A stretch of DNA of 64,000 bases. Source: Pseudoduganella flava. Its GTDB lineage: Bacteria; Pseudomonadota; Gammaproteobacteria; Burkholderiales; Burkholderiaceae_D. Numbering within the stretch: position 1 is the first letter of the stretch; the number at the start of each line of letters is the position of its first letter. Under the pieces are notes generated by a model, which saw only the letters and a program-made list of their open reading frames with translations, made no database searches and was not told the DNA's origin. Shown here in pieces: positions 20,001-27,172 of this stretch. Position numbers and translations under genes: made by a program. The stretch spans positions 558,001 through 622,000 of the forward strand of contig NZ_VLKW01000003.1 in the NCBI RefSeq assembly GCF_007830495.1, read 5' to 3'.

Positions 20001-21276
20001 CGGCGCCGCCGCCACCCGTCAGCGTGTCGTCGCCCGCGCCGCCGGCGAGCAGGTCGGCGCCGGTACCGCCAGTGATGGCGTTGGCCAGCGCATTGCCGGT
20101 GCCCGTGAACGCGCCGCTGCCGGTGAAGCGCAGCGCTTCGAGCGCCACGCCCAGCGTGTAGCTGCCCAGCGTCGTGACGACGGTATCGGTGCCGCCGCTG
20201 CCGGCCACGGTCTCGTCGATCACGTCGCCCAGGTTGTCGACGACGTATTCGTCGTTGCCTGCGCCACCGGCCAGCGAGTCGGTACCGGTGCCGCCGTCGA
20301 GCCGGTCGTTGCCGGCGCCGCCGCGCAGCGTATCGTTACCGGCGCCGCCGGCGATATTGTCGTTGCCGGTGCCGCCGTAGACGTCGTCGACGCCGCCGCC
20401 GCCGGTGAGCGTGTCGCCCAGGTCGTTGCCGACGATCGTCGAGCCGCCCGCGCCGGCAATCGCCTGCTGCACGCTGACGCCGTACGCGATCGATACGTTG
20501 TGCAGGCCCTTGGCCGTTTCGCTGAACTGCCCCTGGTTCAGGTTGATGAGCGTGCGGCCCACGCAGCCGGAGAAGTCGAAGGTGTTGATGCCGCCCGCGT
20601 CCCACACGCACTGCGGCGCCGCGGCGCTGGCGAACGCATACACGTCGTTGCCCACGTGGTAGCTCTTGTTCGCGCCGTACAGGTACTGCATCGCCATGAT
20701 GTCGTACACCATCGGCGTCACGGAGTACTTGCCGTTGATGGACCAGCTGGCGCCGTCGTGATACGACATGATGCTGTAGTCGCGGTTATCGGTGGCCGCC
20801 GGCAGGTAAGGGCCCGGCGTGCCGCCGCCGCCCGCGTTGTAGTCGCCCGGGTGCTTCAAGCCCAGCGAATGCCCCAGTTCATGGATCAGCACGTTCGGGC
20901 CGTAGGTGCCCGGCGTGAACACGGCGTTGTAGTTCGTGTTGTTCAGGTACAGCGCGGAAGAGCTGCCCGGGTTCGGGTAATACGCGTACGCCCCGCTCGT
21001 CGTGCCCTGGTTATTCACGCCCAGCTGGATCTGGCCGCCGCTCCCCACCTGCGTGAAGGTCACGTTGGCCACCGCGGACCACGTGGCCAGCGCCGTGCGT
21101 ACGGCATCCTGCTGCGTCGCCGTCATCGGCGTGAAGCCGTACTTGTCCTCCGAGGTGGCGTTGGCCGGGGACGTCGTCAGGAACGAATACGTCAGCGTCG
21201 TCGCCGTACCCAGCTTGCTGTTCCAGCTGGCGTAGGCAAGCGCATCGATCGAGTTGTTACCGCTGGGCTGGATCAT
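17047..21276 (-). CDS. Serralysin-like (M10) RTX metalloprotease of 1409 residues
   Basis: Extracellular zinc endopeptidase. The N-terminal catalytic domain (about 1-240) has the metzincin site HELGHSLGLKHP (H132, E133, H136, H142) and the Met-turn SIMSYHDG (M170). From about residue 285 to 1290 come glycine/aspartate nonapeptide calcium-binding repeats (GGxGxDxLx). Between the repeat blocks are six copies of a spacer of about 60 residues (D-x-YVV...VI/VE...TLxxxVE...GTGNxxAN) and three copies of a second spacer ending in IETVVLNGVS-like text. There is no N-terminal signal peptide, and the extreme C-terminus is hydrophobic (SDYAFTV), both as expected for type I secretion. No ABC transporter or adaptor is adjacent, so secretion must use a system encoded elsewhere. 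Serralysins are usually about 470-600 residues; this is much longer. Confidence 0.93.
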   Translation of the reverse strand: MIQPSGNNSIDALAYASWNSKLGTATTLTYSFLTTSPANATSEDKYGFTPMTATQQDAVRTALATWSAVANVTFTQVGSGGQIQLGVNNQGTTSGAYAYYPNPGSSSALYLNNTNYNAVFTPGTYGPNVLIHELGHSLGLKHPGDYNAGGGGTPGPYLPAATDNRDYSIMSYHDGASWSINGKYSVTPMVYDIMAMQYLYGANKSYHVGNDVYAFASAAAPQCVWDAGGINTFDFSGCVGRTLINLNQGQFSETAKGLHNVSIAYGVSVQQAIAGAGGSTIVGNDLGDTLTGGGGVDDVYGGTGNDNIAGGAGNDTLRGGAGNDRLDGGTGTDSLAGGAGNDEYVVDNLGDVIDETVAGSGGTDTVVTTLGSYTLGVALEALRFTGSGAFTGTGNALANAITGGTGADLLAGGAGDDTLTGGGGADTLDGGDGNDTAVLALDLASVTRTRVGMTELQLTNTSTGVTIVLRNIETVVLNGVSKSFAEATGSLGTAGADLLNGTDAADTLEGVGGNDTLVGAAGDDRLDGGAGNDRVEGGAGNDTMLTASGTDTLIGGDGDDVYVITAGSAVITELADGGHDRVETALARITLAAEVEDLQYTGTAAFAGTGNAAANAIRGQGGSDTLSGLAGDDVLHGGLGNDSLLGGDGADSLYGDGGRDTLDGGAGTDVAYVAGTLDAYRVTRPNATDIVLTEKTTSVAITLRGVESVDFNGAVVAWADLVKGIVSSGNDVLPGTSGNDTLDGQAGDDTMTGLAGDDTYVVASAGDVVVEAADGGTDTVRFAVVNGTYTLGENVENGIVTGGGAARLTGNAAANQLTGNSAANTLDGLDGNDSLDGGAGSDKLDGGAGNDTLIGGAGADTLTGGAGDDTYVVDVAGDVVIENDGGGHDRVLTTAATYTLAQYVEDLAGSTAGRAYRLTGNAGDNAIDGNNGNDTLTGGAGNDTLGGFAGKDSLLGGDGDDRLEGGSGSDTLDGGAGNDTAVFTAALADYVRSRPTADDLKLVHKTTGDVVIVRNTETLVFDGVSYSLAELRKGLVSVGDDDLTGTMGADTIDGLAGADTMVGLAGDDTYVIGAVQDVIVEAAGAGTDTASITIATALYSYTLAANVENAVVKSSTAGTVIGNALANVLTGGAGANTLDGADGNDSLDGGSGNDSLLGGTGNDTLVGGTGGDTLAGGAGNDVYVVDSTLDKVIESVDGGIDVVRTALSAWTLAADVEHLDYTGNSAFTGTGNDLANRITGGIGADRLTGGAGADTLVGGLGNDTLTGGADADTFVLRADAGSDTVTDFATGIDHLLVDVSVRAIGNGDAVLDHAATIAGPGGFGTDAELVIVTTDATTLTTAKAAALIGAADTAYTVGQTALFAIDNGTTTALYRFVAANADAVVASTELVQIAQLTGVTAASDYAFTV
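17410..20420 (-). repeat. RTX-coding repeat region with modular spacers
   Basis: Internal repeats of the metalloprotease gene. Blocks of 27-bp RTX units alternate with six spacers of about 180 bp and three of another type. Similarity between copies is high at DNA level in the nonapeptide blocks, making the region prone to recombination and assembly error. Confidence 0.85.
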
Positions 21277-21371
21277 GTTTCCAAGAAGAAATTTTCCGAT
21301 TACGGATCATAACATTCATGCCGTGCGGAAATGGAAAAGACGAGTTGCGCCGTTGTTCCGATACGACTAAC

Positions 21372-21391
21372 ATATGAATATCTATTCAAAC
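21372..21391. promoter_or_regulatory. Probable ArsR/SmtB-family operator
   Basis: ATATGAATAT-CT-ATTCA contains the perfect inverted repeat TGAATA-tc-TATTCA (21375-21388), 23 bp upstream of the ArsR-type start codon. It matches the TGAA-n-TTCA type operators of zinc- or cobalt-sensing SmtB/CzrA-like repressors. It is a local A/T-rich island in GC-rich DNA. Confidence 0.75.
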
Positions 21392-21410
21392 GTTGCTCAC
21401 AAGGACAACG

Positions 21411-21725
21411 ATGCCTCCGTCGATCCACGAAGAGTCGGTTGCCCAGCTTGCCGACCTGTTCCACCTGCTGGGCGATCCGACCCGCTTGCGCATCGTGCTC
21501 GCCTGCGTGGCCGCGCCCATCGCCGTCAGCGAGATCGCCGCCACGCTCGATCTGTCCAGTTCGCTGGTGAGCCACCACCTGCGCCTGCTGCGCGCCGCCC
21601 GCATCGTCAAGGCCGAGCGGCAGGGCAAGCAGGTGTTTTATTCGACCGCCGATGCGCACATCAGCGGTGTCCTGCGCGATATGCTCGAGCACATCGCCGA
21701 ACCATCGACCGGAGGCGACGTATGA
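21411..21725 (+). CDS. ArsR/SmtB family metal-responsive transcriptional regulator
   Basis: Winged-helix repressor of 104 residues: LADLFHLLGDPTRLRIVLACV, then the recognition helix DLSSSLVSHHLRLLRAARIVKAERQGKQVFYS. The start ATG at 21411 has AAGGAC 4 bases upstream. There is no CxC motif on the recognition helix, so an arsenic site of ArsR type is absent. The C-terminal helix has His/Asp/Glu residues (DAHISGVLRDMLEHIAE) that match the alpha-5 metal site of zinc/cobalt/nickel sensors. It overlaps the transporter gene by ATGA and has a palindromic operator just upstream, so autoregulation of a two-gene metal efflux operon is likely. Confidence 0.93.
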   Translation: MPPSIHEESVAQLADLFHLLGDPTRLRIVLACVAAPIAVSEIAATLDLSSSLVSHHLRLLRAARIVKAERQGKQVFYSTADAHISGVLRDMLEHIAEPSTGGDV

Positions 21726-22756
21726 GCGGCCATCACCACCACGGGCACGGCCACGATCACGCCGGCCACCACCATCACCACCACGGCGATCCCGTCAACC
21801 ACGGGCGCGCCTTCGCGATCGCGATCACGCTGAACGCGGTGTTCGTCGCCGTGGAATTCGTCTACGGCTTCCTGGCCAATTCAACGGCGCTGATGGCGGA
21901 CGCGGGCCACAACCTGTCCGACGTGCTGGGCCTGATGCTGGCATGGGCCGCGGCGATCCTGGCCAAGCGCCAACCGTCGCGCCGCTACACGTATGGCTTG
22001 CGCAGCAGCTCGATGCTGGCCGCGCTGTTCAACGGCATGCTGCTGATGGGCGCGTGCGGCGCGATCGCGTGGGAAGCGGCGCTGCAGCTGATGCACCCCG
22101 TCGCCGTGCACGGCACGACAGTCTCGGTGGTGGCCGGTATCGGCATCGTCGTCAACGGCGTGTCGGCCTTGCTGTTCATGGCCGGCAGCAAGGACGACCT
22201 GAACATCCGCGGCGCCTACCTGCACCTGGCCGCGGACGCGGCGATCTCGCTGGGCGTGCTGGTGTCCGGCCTCGTCGTGATGGCCACGGGCTGGAGCTGG
22301 CTCGACCCCGTCGTCAGCCTGGCGATCGTCGTGATGATCGTGGCGGGCACGTGGTCGCTGCTGAAGGAATCGCTGCGGATGATGCTGGCCGCCGTGCCGG
22401 GCAATGTGGATTCACGCAAGGTGGAGCAGTTTCTGCGCGGCCGCCCCGGCGTGACGGACGTGCACGACATGCACATCTGGTCGATGAGCACGACGGAAAC
22501 GGCGCTGACGGCGCACTTGGTGATGCCCGGCGGGTATCCGGGCGACGTGGCGATGGACGACATCGCGCGCGGCCTGCGCGAGGAATTCGCGATCCAGCAC
22601 AGCACGCTGCAGACTGAACAGGGCACGACGGCCCATGCGTGCTGCCTGAAGGAGTCCACGCAGGAGTCCACCCAGGAGCAGGATCATGGCCACGATCACG
22701 ATCACAGCCATGACCATGACCATGGCCACGACCACGGCCATGCCCACCCTCACTGA
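21722..22756 (+). CDS. Cation diffusion facilitator (CDF) efflux transporter with two His-rich tails
   Basis: Inner-membrane metal/proton antiporter of 344 residues. The cytosolic N-terminus ([22 protein letters not shown]) and the C-terminus (after residue 315, alternating H, D and G) are both histidine-rich. Six transmembrane segments lie between about 24 and 215. The two transport-site motifs are HxxxD in TM2 (ADAGHNLSD) and HxxxD in TM5 (YLHLAADAA), the arrangement of zinc or cobalt exporters of the CzcD/DmeF group. A cytoplasmic ferredoxin-like domain follows ([13 protein letters not shown]). The gene is coupled to the ArsR-type regulator by an ATGA overlap, and its 3' end overlaps convergent cysK by 7 bp, so the His tail codons are antisense to the cysK stop. 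Confidence 0.94.
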   Translation: MSGHHHHGHGHDHAGHHHHHHGDPVNHGRAFAIAITLNAVFVAVEFVYGFLANSTALMADAGHNLSDVLGLMLAWAAAILAKRQPSRRYTYGLRSSSMLAALFNGMLLMGACGAIAWEAALQLMHPVAVHGTTVSVVAGIGIVVNGVSALLFMAGSKDDLNIRGAYLHLAADAAISLGVLVSGLVVMATGWSWLDPVVSLAIVVMIVAGTWSLLKESLRMMLAAVPGNVDSRKVEQFLRGRPGVTDVHDMHIWSMSTTETALTAHLVMPGGYPGDVAMDDIARGLREEFAIQHSTLQTEQGTTAHACCLKESTQESTQEQDHGHDHDHSHDHDHGHDHGHAHPH

Positions 22757-23700
22757 TCGGCCAGGCCGGCGAACAGCGGTGTCGACAGATAGCGTTCGCC
22801 GAACGACGGGATGATCGTCACGATGACCTTCCCTTCGTTCTCCGGCCGCCGTGCCACCTGCACGGCGGCCCACAGCGCGGCGCCGGCCGAGATGCCGACC
22901 AGCAGCCCCTCCTCGCGCGCGGCGCGGCGCGCGTAGTCGAACGCCGCGTCGCCCGTCACGGCGATCACCTCGTCGTAGATATGGGTGTTCAGCACGGCGG
23001 GCACGAAGCCGGCGCCGATGCCTTGGATCGGGTGCGGCCCTTTCGTCCCTTTCGACAGCATCGGCGACGCTTCCGGTTCCACGGCGATGCACTGGAACGA
23101 CGGCTTGCGCTCCTTGATCACTTCGCCCACGCCCGTGATCGTGCCGCCGGTGCCGACGCCGGCCACCAGGATGTCCACCTTGCCGTCCGTGTCGCGCCAG
23201 ATCTCCTCGGCCGTCGTGCGCCGGTGGACCTCCGGGTTGGCGGGGTTGTTGAACTGCTGCGGCATCAGGTAGCGCGGATCGGACTGCGCCATCTCCTCGG
23301 CGCGGCGGATCGCGCCGAGCATGCCTTCGGATGCCGGCGTCAGCACCAGCTCGGCGCCATACGCGCGCAGCAGCATGCGCCGCTCGCGGCTCATCGATTC
23401 GGGCATCACCAGCGTGCAACGGTAGCCGCGCGCGGCGCACACCATCGCCAGCGCGATGCCGGTGTTGCCGCTGGTGGGTTCGAGGATGATCGTGTCGGGC
23501 CGGATCTGCCCCGCGCTTTCCGCAGCGGCGATCATCGACAGGCCGATCCGGTCCTTGACGCTGTGGGCCGGGTTGTAGAACTCGAGCTTGGCCAGGAGCT
23601 GCGCGGGCGCGCCCTGGGCCAGGCCGCTTGTATGTAACCGATTGATGCGGACCAGCGGGGTATTGCCGATCAGCGCAGTGACATCGTTCGCAACGTTCAT
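22750..23700 (-). CDS. cysK: Cysteine synthase A (O-acetylserine sulfhydrylase)
   Basis: PLP enzyme that makes cysteine from O-acetylserine and sulfide. Length 316. The PLP lysine lies in [11 protein letters not shown], the substrate loop is [12 protein letters not shown], the phosphate-binding loop is [11 protein letters not shown], and [12 protein letters not shown] is typical of CysK rather than CysM. The start ATG at 23700 has a GGGAG site 7 bases upstream that lies in the 3' arm of a strong hairpin (23705-23730). The gene is probably monocistronic, 46 bp after the FKBP gene in the same direction. Confidence 0.93.
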   Translation of the reverse strand: MNVANDVTALIGNTPLVRINRLHTSGLAQGAPAQLLAKLEFYNPAHSVKDRIGLSMIAAAESAGQIRPDTIILEPTSGNTGIALAMVCAARGYRCTLVMPESMSRERRMLLRAYGAELVLTPASEGMLGAIRRAEEMAQSDPRYLMPQQFNNPANPEVHRRTTAEEIWRDTDGKVDILVAGVGTGGTITGVGEVIKERKPSFQCIAVEPEASPMLSKGTKGPHPIQGIGAGFVPAVLNTHIYDEVIAVTGDAAFDYARRAAREEGLLVGISAGAALWAAVQVARRPENEGKVIVTIIPSFGERYLSTPLFAGLADQ

Positions 23701-23704
23701 CGCA

Positions 23705-23730
23705 GGTCTCCCGGGGAAGGATGGGAGACC
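23705..23730 (-). promoter_or_regulatory. Leader hairpin enclosing the cysK ribosome-binding site
   Basis: GGTCTCCC and GGGAGACC form a perfect 8-bp stem with a 10-nt loop. In the cysK direction the GGGAG of the 3' arm is the only Shine-Dalgarno candidate. The hairpin also lies 16 bp after the FKBP stop, so a weak terminator role is possible, but no U-tract follows. Confidence 0.5.
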
Positions 23731-23746
23731 AGTGTAACGCCGCCGC

Positions 23747-24247
23747 TTATTTCACGTCGAGCAGTTCCACGTCGAAGATCAGCGCCGAGTTGGCCGGAAT
23801 GCCGGGCATCGCGCGCGCGCCGTAGGCCAGGTCGGACGGGATGATCAACGTGCGCTTGCCGCCCACCTTCATGCCGACGACGCCCTGCTCCCAGCCCTTG
23901 ATGACGCGGCCGGCGCCCAGCTGGAAGTCGAGCGGCTCGCCGCGATCGCGCGACGAGTCGAACTTGCGGCCCTTGTGGCCCTTCGCCAGCGGGCGGTACA
24001 GCCAACCCGTGTAGTGCACGACCACGGTGCTGCCCGTGATCGCTTCCGTACCGGTGCCGACCTTGTTGTCGGTGACGATCAGCTTGTCCGCGGCCGGGCC
24101 GATCGTGGCGGAACCGGGCACCGGCGGCGCTTCCGGGGCAGGCGCCTGCGCGGCGTTCTGCGCCGGGGCTTCGGTCGAGGTCTGGGCGTGCGCGAACGTG
24201 GCCGCGCACAGCAGGGCGGACAGGACAAACGGGAATCGGGTCATCAT
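23747..24247 (-). CDS. Exported FKBP-type peptidyl-prolyl cis-trans isomerase
   Basis: Proline isomerase of 166 residues. A signal peptide (about 1-21, ending FAHA) is followed by an Ala/Pro-rich linker and one FKBP domain from about 55 to the end: [62 protein letters not shown], and the closing [17 protein letters not shown]. The active-site aromatic and Asp residues (Y, F, D, W) are all there. It is periplasmic or envelope-attached by prediction. The ATG at 24247 is the first of two adjacent Met codons and gives a complete signal peptide. It is divergent from thpR with only 36 bp between start codons. Confidence 0.92.
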   Translation of the reverse strand: MMTRFPFVLSALLCAATFAHAQTSTEAPAQNAAQAPAPEAPPVPGSATIGPAADKLIVTDNKVGTGTEAITGSTVVVHYTGWLYRPLAKGHKGRKFDSSRDRGEPLDFQLGAGRVIKGWEQGVVGMKVGGKRTLIIPSDLAYGARAMPGIPANSALIFDVELLDVK

Positions 24248-24283
24248 GTATTCTTTCTGTACTGGTGTTTTTGAGGCGGCATC

Positions 24284-24817
24284 ATGATAGCAAATCAACC
24301 GGACCGGACGCCCGAAAGCGCGGTGACAGGCACTGCGACCCGCAAGCTGTTCTTTGCATTGTGGCCTGGCGATGCCGAGCGCGCGGCGCTGGCCGCGCTG
24401 CAGGCCGATGTGAAAGGCCGCCTGACGCCGCCGGCGAAACTGCACCTGACGCTCGCCTTCCTGGGGCACCTGCCGGCCGCCGGCGTGCCGGCGCTGCTGG
24501 ACATCCGTGCCGCGCTGGCCGTGCCGCCTGTGCGGCTCGTCTTCGATTGCTACGGTTATTTCGCCCGGCCGCGCATCGCGTGGGCCGGCATGACGCAGGT
24601 GCCGGCCGAGCTGGTGGCGCTGCACGACGACCTGGTGCGCCGGCTCGGCGCGGCCGGCTTTTCGGCCGCCACGCATGGCTCGTTCAAGCCGCACGTGACC
24701 TTGGCGCGCGAGGCGAAGGAAGCACCGCCCGATGCGCCGCCAGCGCCCGTCGTGTGGAACGTGCGCGAAGCGGTGCTGGTCGAATCGCTGCCGGACGGGA
24801 GGTATGTGCCTTTCTAG
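24284..24817 (+). CDS. thpR: RNA 2',3'-cyclic phosphodiesterase (2H family)
   Basis: Opens 2',3'-cyclic phosphate ends of RNA to 2'-phosphate. The 177-residue protein has the two catalytic HxT motifs of the 2H phosphoesterase superfamily, HLTLAFLG (about 57) and HVTLAR (about 140). It also has the ThpR N-terminus RKLFFALWP and the closing ESLPDGRYVPF. The N-terminus is about 15 residues longer than usual because the ATG at 24284 is the only obvious start. The in vivo role of ThpR is not settled. Its 3' end faces convergent tcdA across a copy of the 96-bp hairpin element. Confidence 0.92.
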   Translation: MIANQPDRTPESAVTGTATRKLFFALWPGDAERAALAALQADVKGRLTPPAKLHLTLAFLGHLPAAGVPALLDIRAALAVPPVRLVFDCYGYFARPRIAWAGMTQVPAELVALHDDLVRRLGAAGFSAATHGSFKPHVTLAREAKEAPPDAPPAPVVWNVREAVLVESLPDGRYVPF

Positions 24818-24860
24818 CCAGCGTATGACAGCGCTTGTAAAAACCAAAGGCAGATGCGAA

Positions 24861-24956
24861 GGTCAGGAAGGAGCGATGGCTTGCAAGCCATCGCCGTTAC
24901 GCTGGCGGCGAGCGGTGCTCGCCGAAACCCCCGCTCCACCCCGCCGGGTCTGACCC
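24861..24956 (+). repeat. 96-bp two-hairpin intergenic element, copy 2
   Basis: Same ends as copy 1 (GGTCAGGAAGGAG ... CGGGTCTGACCC). Hairpin I at 24873-24894 is again a perfect 22-bp palindrome, with arm GCGATGGCTTG: the C-G pair of copy 1 is replaced by A-T on both arms. Hairpin II at 24907-24923 is GGCGAGC-ggt-GCTCGCC. Located between convergent thpR and tcdA. Confidence 0.85.
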
Positions 24957-24974
24957 CAGGGTCTGCCGTTGGGT

Positions 24975-25814
24975 TCAAACGCCGTCATCGGCCCCTTGTG
25001 GATTAACCTCTTCCGCCAGCTTCTTCAGCACATGCCCCGCCGCGATCAGGCCGAACGTGGCCGTCACCACCATCGCCGAGCCGAAGCCGGCGCAGTTGAT
25101 GCCCGTGAGCCCGGGCTTGGCCGGCGGCGCGTCGTCGGCATCGACTTCGCACACGTCGCCCGTGTCGGGGAACTTCAGCGGCTCCATCGAGAACACGGCG
25201 TCCACGTTCAACTTGTTCTTGCCGTTCGGCGGGTAGTTGTACTGGCTGCGCAGGCGCCGGCGCACCTTCTTCAACAGCGGCTCCTGCTCCGTCTTCGCCA
25301 GGTCGCGCACCTCGATCTTTGTCGGGTCGGTCTGGCCGCCCGCGCTGCCGATCGTGATCAGGCGCAGGCCGCGGCTGCGGCAGTAATGCACCAGTGCCGT
25401 CTTCGCCTTCGCGCTGTCGATCGCGTCGATCACGTAATCGTAGTCGTGGGCGCCGATCATCTCGTCGAGATTGTCCGGCGTGACGAAATCCTCGATCTCC
25501 GTCACCTTGCAATACGGGTTGATCTGGGCGATGCGCTGCGTCAGCGCCGTAACCTTCGCCATGCCGACCGTATCGGTCAGCGCCTGGATCTGGCGGTTGA
25601 TGTTCGATTCGGCCACGTTGTCGAGGTCGATCAGCGTCAGCCGGCCGATCGCGCTGCGCGCCAGCGCCTCGACGACCCACGAGCCGACGCCGCCGACGCC
25701 GATCACGCAGACGTGCGCGGCGCGGAAGCGGGCCAGTGCCAGGTCGCCGTACAGCCGGGCGATGCCGCCGAAGCGGCGGTCGAAATCAATGTCGTGTTCT
25801 GCGATGTCGTTCAT
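24975..25814 (-). CDS. tcdA: tRNA threonylcarbamoyladenosine dehydratase
   Basis: E1-like ATP-dependent enzyme that cyclises t6A37 of tRNA to ct6A. Length 279. The nucleotide-binding motif is VIGVGGVGSWVVEALARS, followed by LTLIDLDNVAESNINRQ, DAIDSAKAKTALV and TIGSAGGQTDPTKIEV. The C-terminal part ends with GFGSAMVVTATFGLIAAGHVLKKL. These are the hallmarks of TcdA (formerly CsdL/YgdL) as opposed to ThiF or MoeB. The gene is divergent from the hemerythrin-PdxH gene (70 bp). Confidence 0.94.
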   Translation of the reverse strand: MNDIAEHDIDFDRRFGGIARLYGDLALARFRAAHVCVIGVGGVGSWVVEALARSAIGRLTLIDLDNVAESNINRQIQALTDTVGMAKVTALTQRIAQINPYCKVTEIEDFVTPDNLDEMIGAHDYDYVIDAIDSAKAKTALVHYCRSRGLRLITIGSAGGQTDPTKIEVRDLAKTEQEPLLKKVRRRLRSQYNYPPNGKNKLNVDAVFSMEPLKFPDTGDVCEVDADDAPPAKPGLTGINCAGFGSAMVVTATFGLIAAGHVLKKLAEEVNPQGADDGV

Positions 25815-25884
25815 CCGCCCATTTTAACGGACGCGGCCCGAAGGATTATTCTACAATCGGCCGATCTGAACCAAGGATGCTGCC

Positions 25885-27102
25885 ATGACCGACTCCCTGC
25901 TGTCCTCCGCGCCCGGCTTCGACCAGCCGATCGCCGTGCTGAAACACTGCCACGACAAGATCCGTAAACAGCTGTCCACGCTGCAGAAACTGCTGCAGCA
26001 CCTGCCCGAGCATGGCGCCGACGCGGCAGCTCAGCAGGCGGCCCAGGCGGTGCAAAAATACTTCAACACGGCCGCCCACCTGCACCATGCGGACGAGGAG
26101 GTGGACCTGCTGCCGATGCTCGAATCGACTGCCGTCGGCGCCGATCTCGAGACGGTGCGCCGGCTGCGGCCGGAGATTCTGGCCCAGCACCAGCAGATGG
26201 ATAGCGCTTGGCATATAATCAATTCGCAGCTGAACAAGATTGCCAACCGCAGCGACAGCGCACTGTCGCCGGACGACGTGGCGCGCTTCGTACAGATGTA
26301 CAGCGCGCACATGGAGATCGAGGAAGGCCACATTGCGCCGATGGCCAAGCGGCTGTTCAGCCCGACCCAGATGCAGGTGCTGGGCGAAGCGATGCAGCGC
26401 CGCCGCGGCATCGCCCCGGCAAGTTCGGCGCTGGATGGCGCTGCGCCCCCCGCCGTCGCGGGCGGCATTGCGCTGGCCGACCTGCGCATGGATTACGGCC
26501 GCGCCAGCCTGTCGGAGGAAGACACGCTGGACAGTCCCGTCGCCCAGTTCGCCAAGTGGTTCGACGAGGCGATGAAGGCGCAGGTGAACGAGCCGAACGC
26601 GATGAGCGTTGCCACCGTCGGCCAGGACGGCCGGCCATCGTCGCGCATCGTGCTGATCAAGCAGTTCGATCAGCGCGGCTTCACGTGGTACACCAATTAC
26701 CAGAGCCAGAAAGGCCACCAACTCGCCGAAAACCCGCATGCCGCCCTGCTGTTCTTCTGGCCGGAGCTGGAGCGCCAGGTACGCATCGAGGGACGAGTGG
26801 AACAAACATCGGCCGCGGAAAGCGACACGTACTTCTACAGTCGCCCCGTGAAGAGCCAGCTGGCGGCGATCGCCTCGTCACAGAGCGCGCCGATCGGCAG
26901 CCGGGCCGACATGGAAGCGAACTATGCTGCGGTGGAAGCGTCCAGTGGCGCCAAGCCGCAACGGCCGGCGCACTGGGGCGGCTATCGCCTCGTGCCCGAG
27001 CGTGTGGAGTTCTGGCAGGGACGCGCTTCGCGCTTCCATGACCGGATCGTGTATGCGCTGCAGGCGGATGGGAGCTGGGCGAAGCTGAGAATCCAGCCAT
27101 AG
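25885..27102 (+). CDS. pdxH: Hemerythrin-like domain fused to pyridoxamine/pyridoxine 5'-phosphate oxidase
   Basis: Protein of 405 residues in one uninterrupted frame. Residues 14-160 form a hemerythrin-like four-helix domain with the expected iron ligands: H23 ([12 protein letters not shown]), H67/H68 with E71/E72 ([15 protein letters not shown]), H102 (QHQQMD) and H142/E146 ([13 protein letters not shown]). A linker of about 30 residues rich in Ala and Pro leads to a complete PdxH from 195 onward: [76 protein letters not shown] and RFHDRI. PdxH makes pyridoxal phosphate using FMN and O2, releasing peroxide. Standard PdxH is about 215 residues without this extension. There is no Met near the domain boundary, so the two halves are made as one chain. 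Confidence 0.9.
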   Translation: MTDSLLSSAPGFDQPIAVLKHCHDKIRKQLSTLQKLLQHLPEHGADAAAQQAAQAVQKYFNTAAHLHHADEEVDLLPMLESTAVGADLETVRRLRPEILAQHQQMDSAWHIINSQLNKIANRSDSALSPDDVARFVQMYSAHMEIEEGHIAPMAKRLFSPTQMQVLGEAMQRRRGIAPASSALDGAAPPAVAGGIALADLRMDYGRASLSEEDTLDSPVAQFAKWFDEAMKAQVNEPNAMSVATVGQDGRPSSRIVLIKQFDQRGFTWYTNYQSQKGHQLAENPHAALLFFWPELERQVRIEGRVEQTSAAESDTYFYSRPVKSQLAAIASSQSAPIGSRADMEANYAAVEASSGAKPQRPAHWGGYRLVPERVEFWQGRASRFHDRIVYALQADGSWAKLRIQP

Positions 27103-27172
27103 GGGGAGAGCCGCCGGGCAGCAGTCGACTCGAAGTAGCTTTTATTTCGTGTAGTACTGACCGGAGGCTATC

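Noticed and set aside
17338..21312. Open frame of 1324 codons on the plus strand opposite the RTX metalloprotease
   Set aside because: It is the complement of GC-rich repetitive RTX codons; the translation is Arg/Val/Ala-rich with no domain, and the minus strand has a complete metzincin site and RTX repeats.
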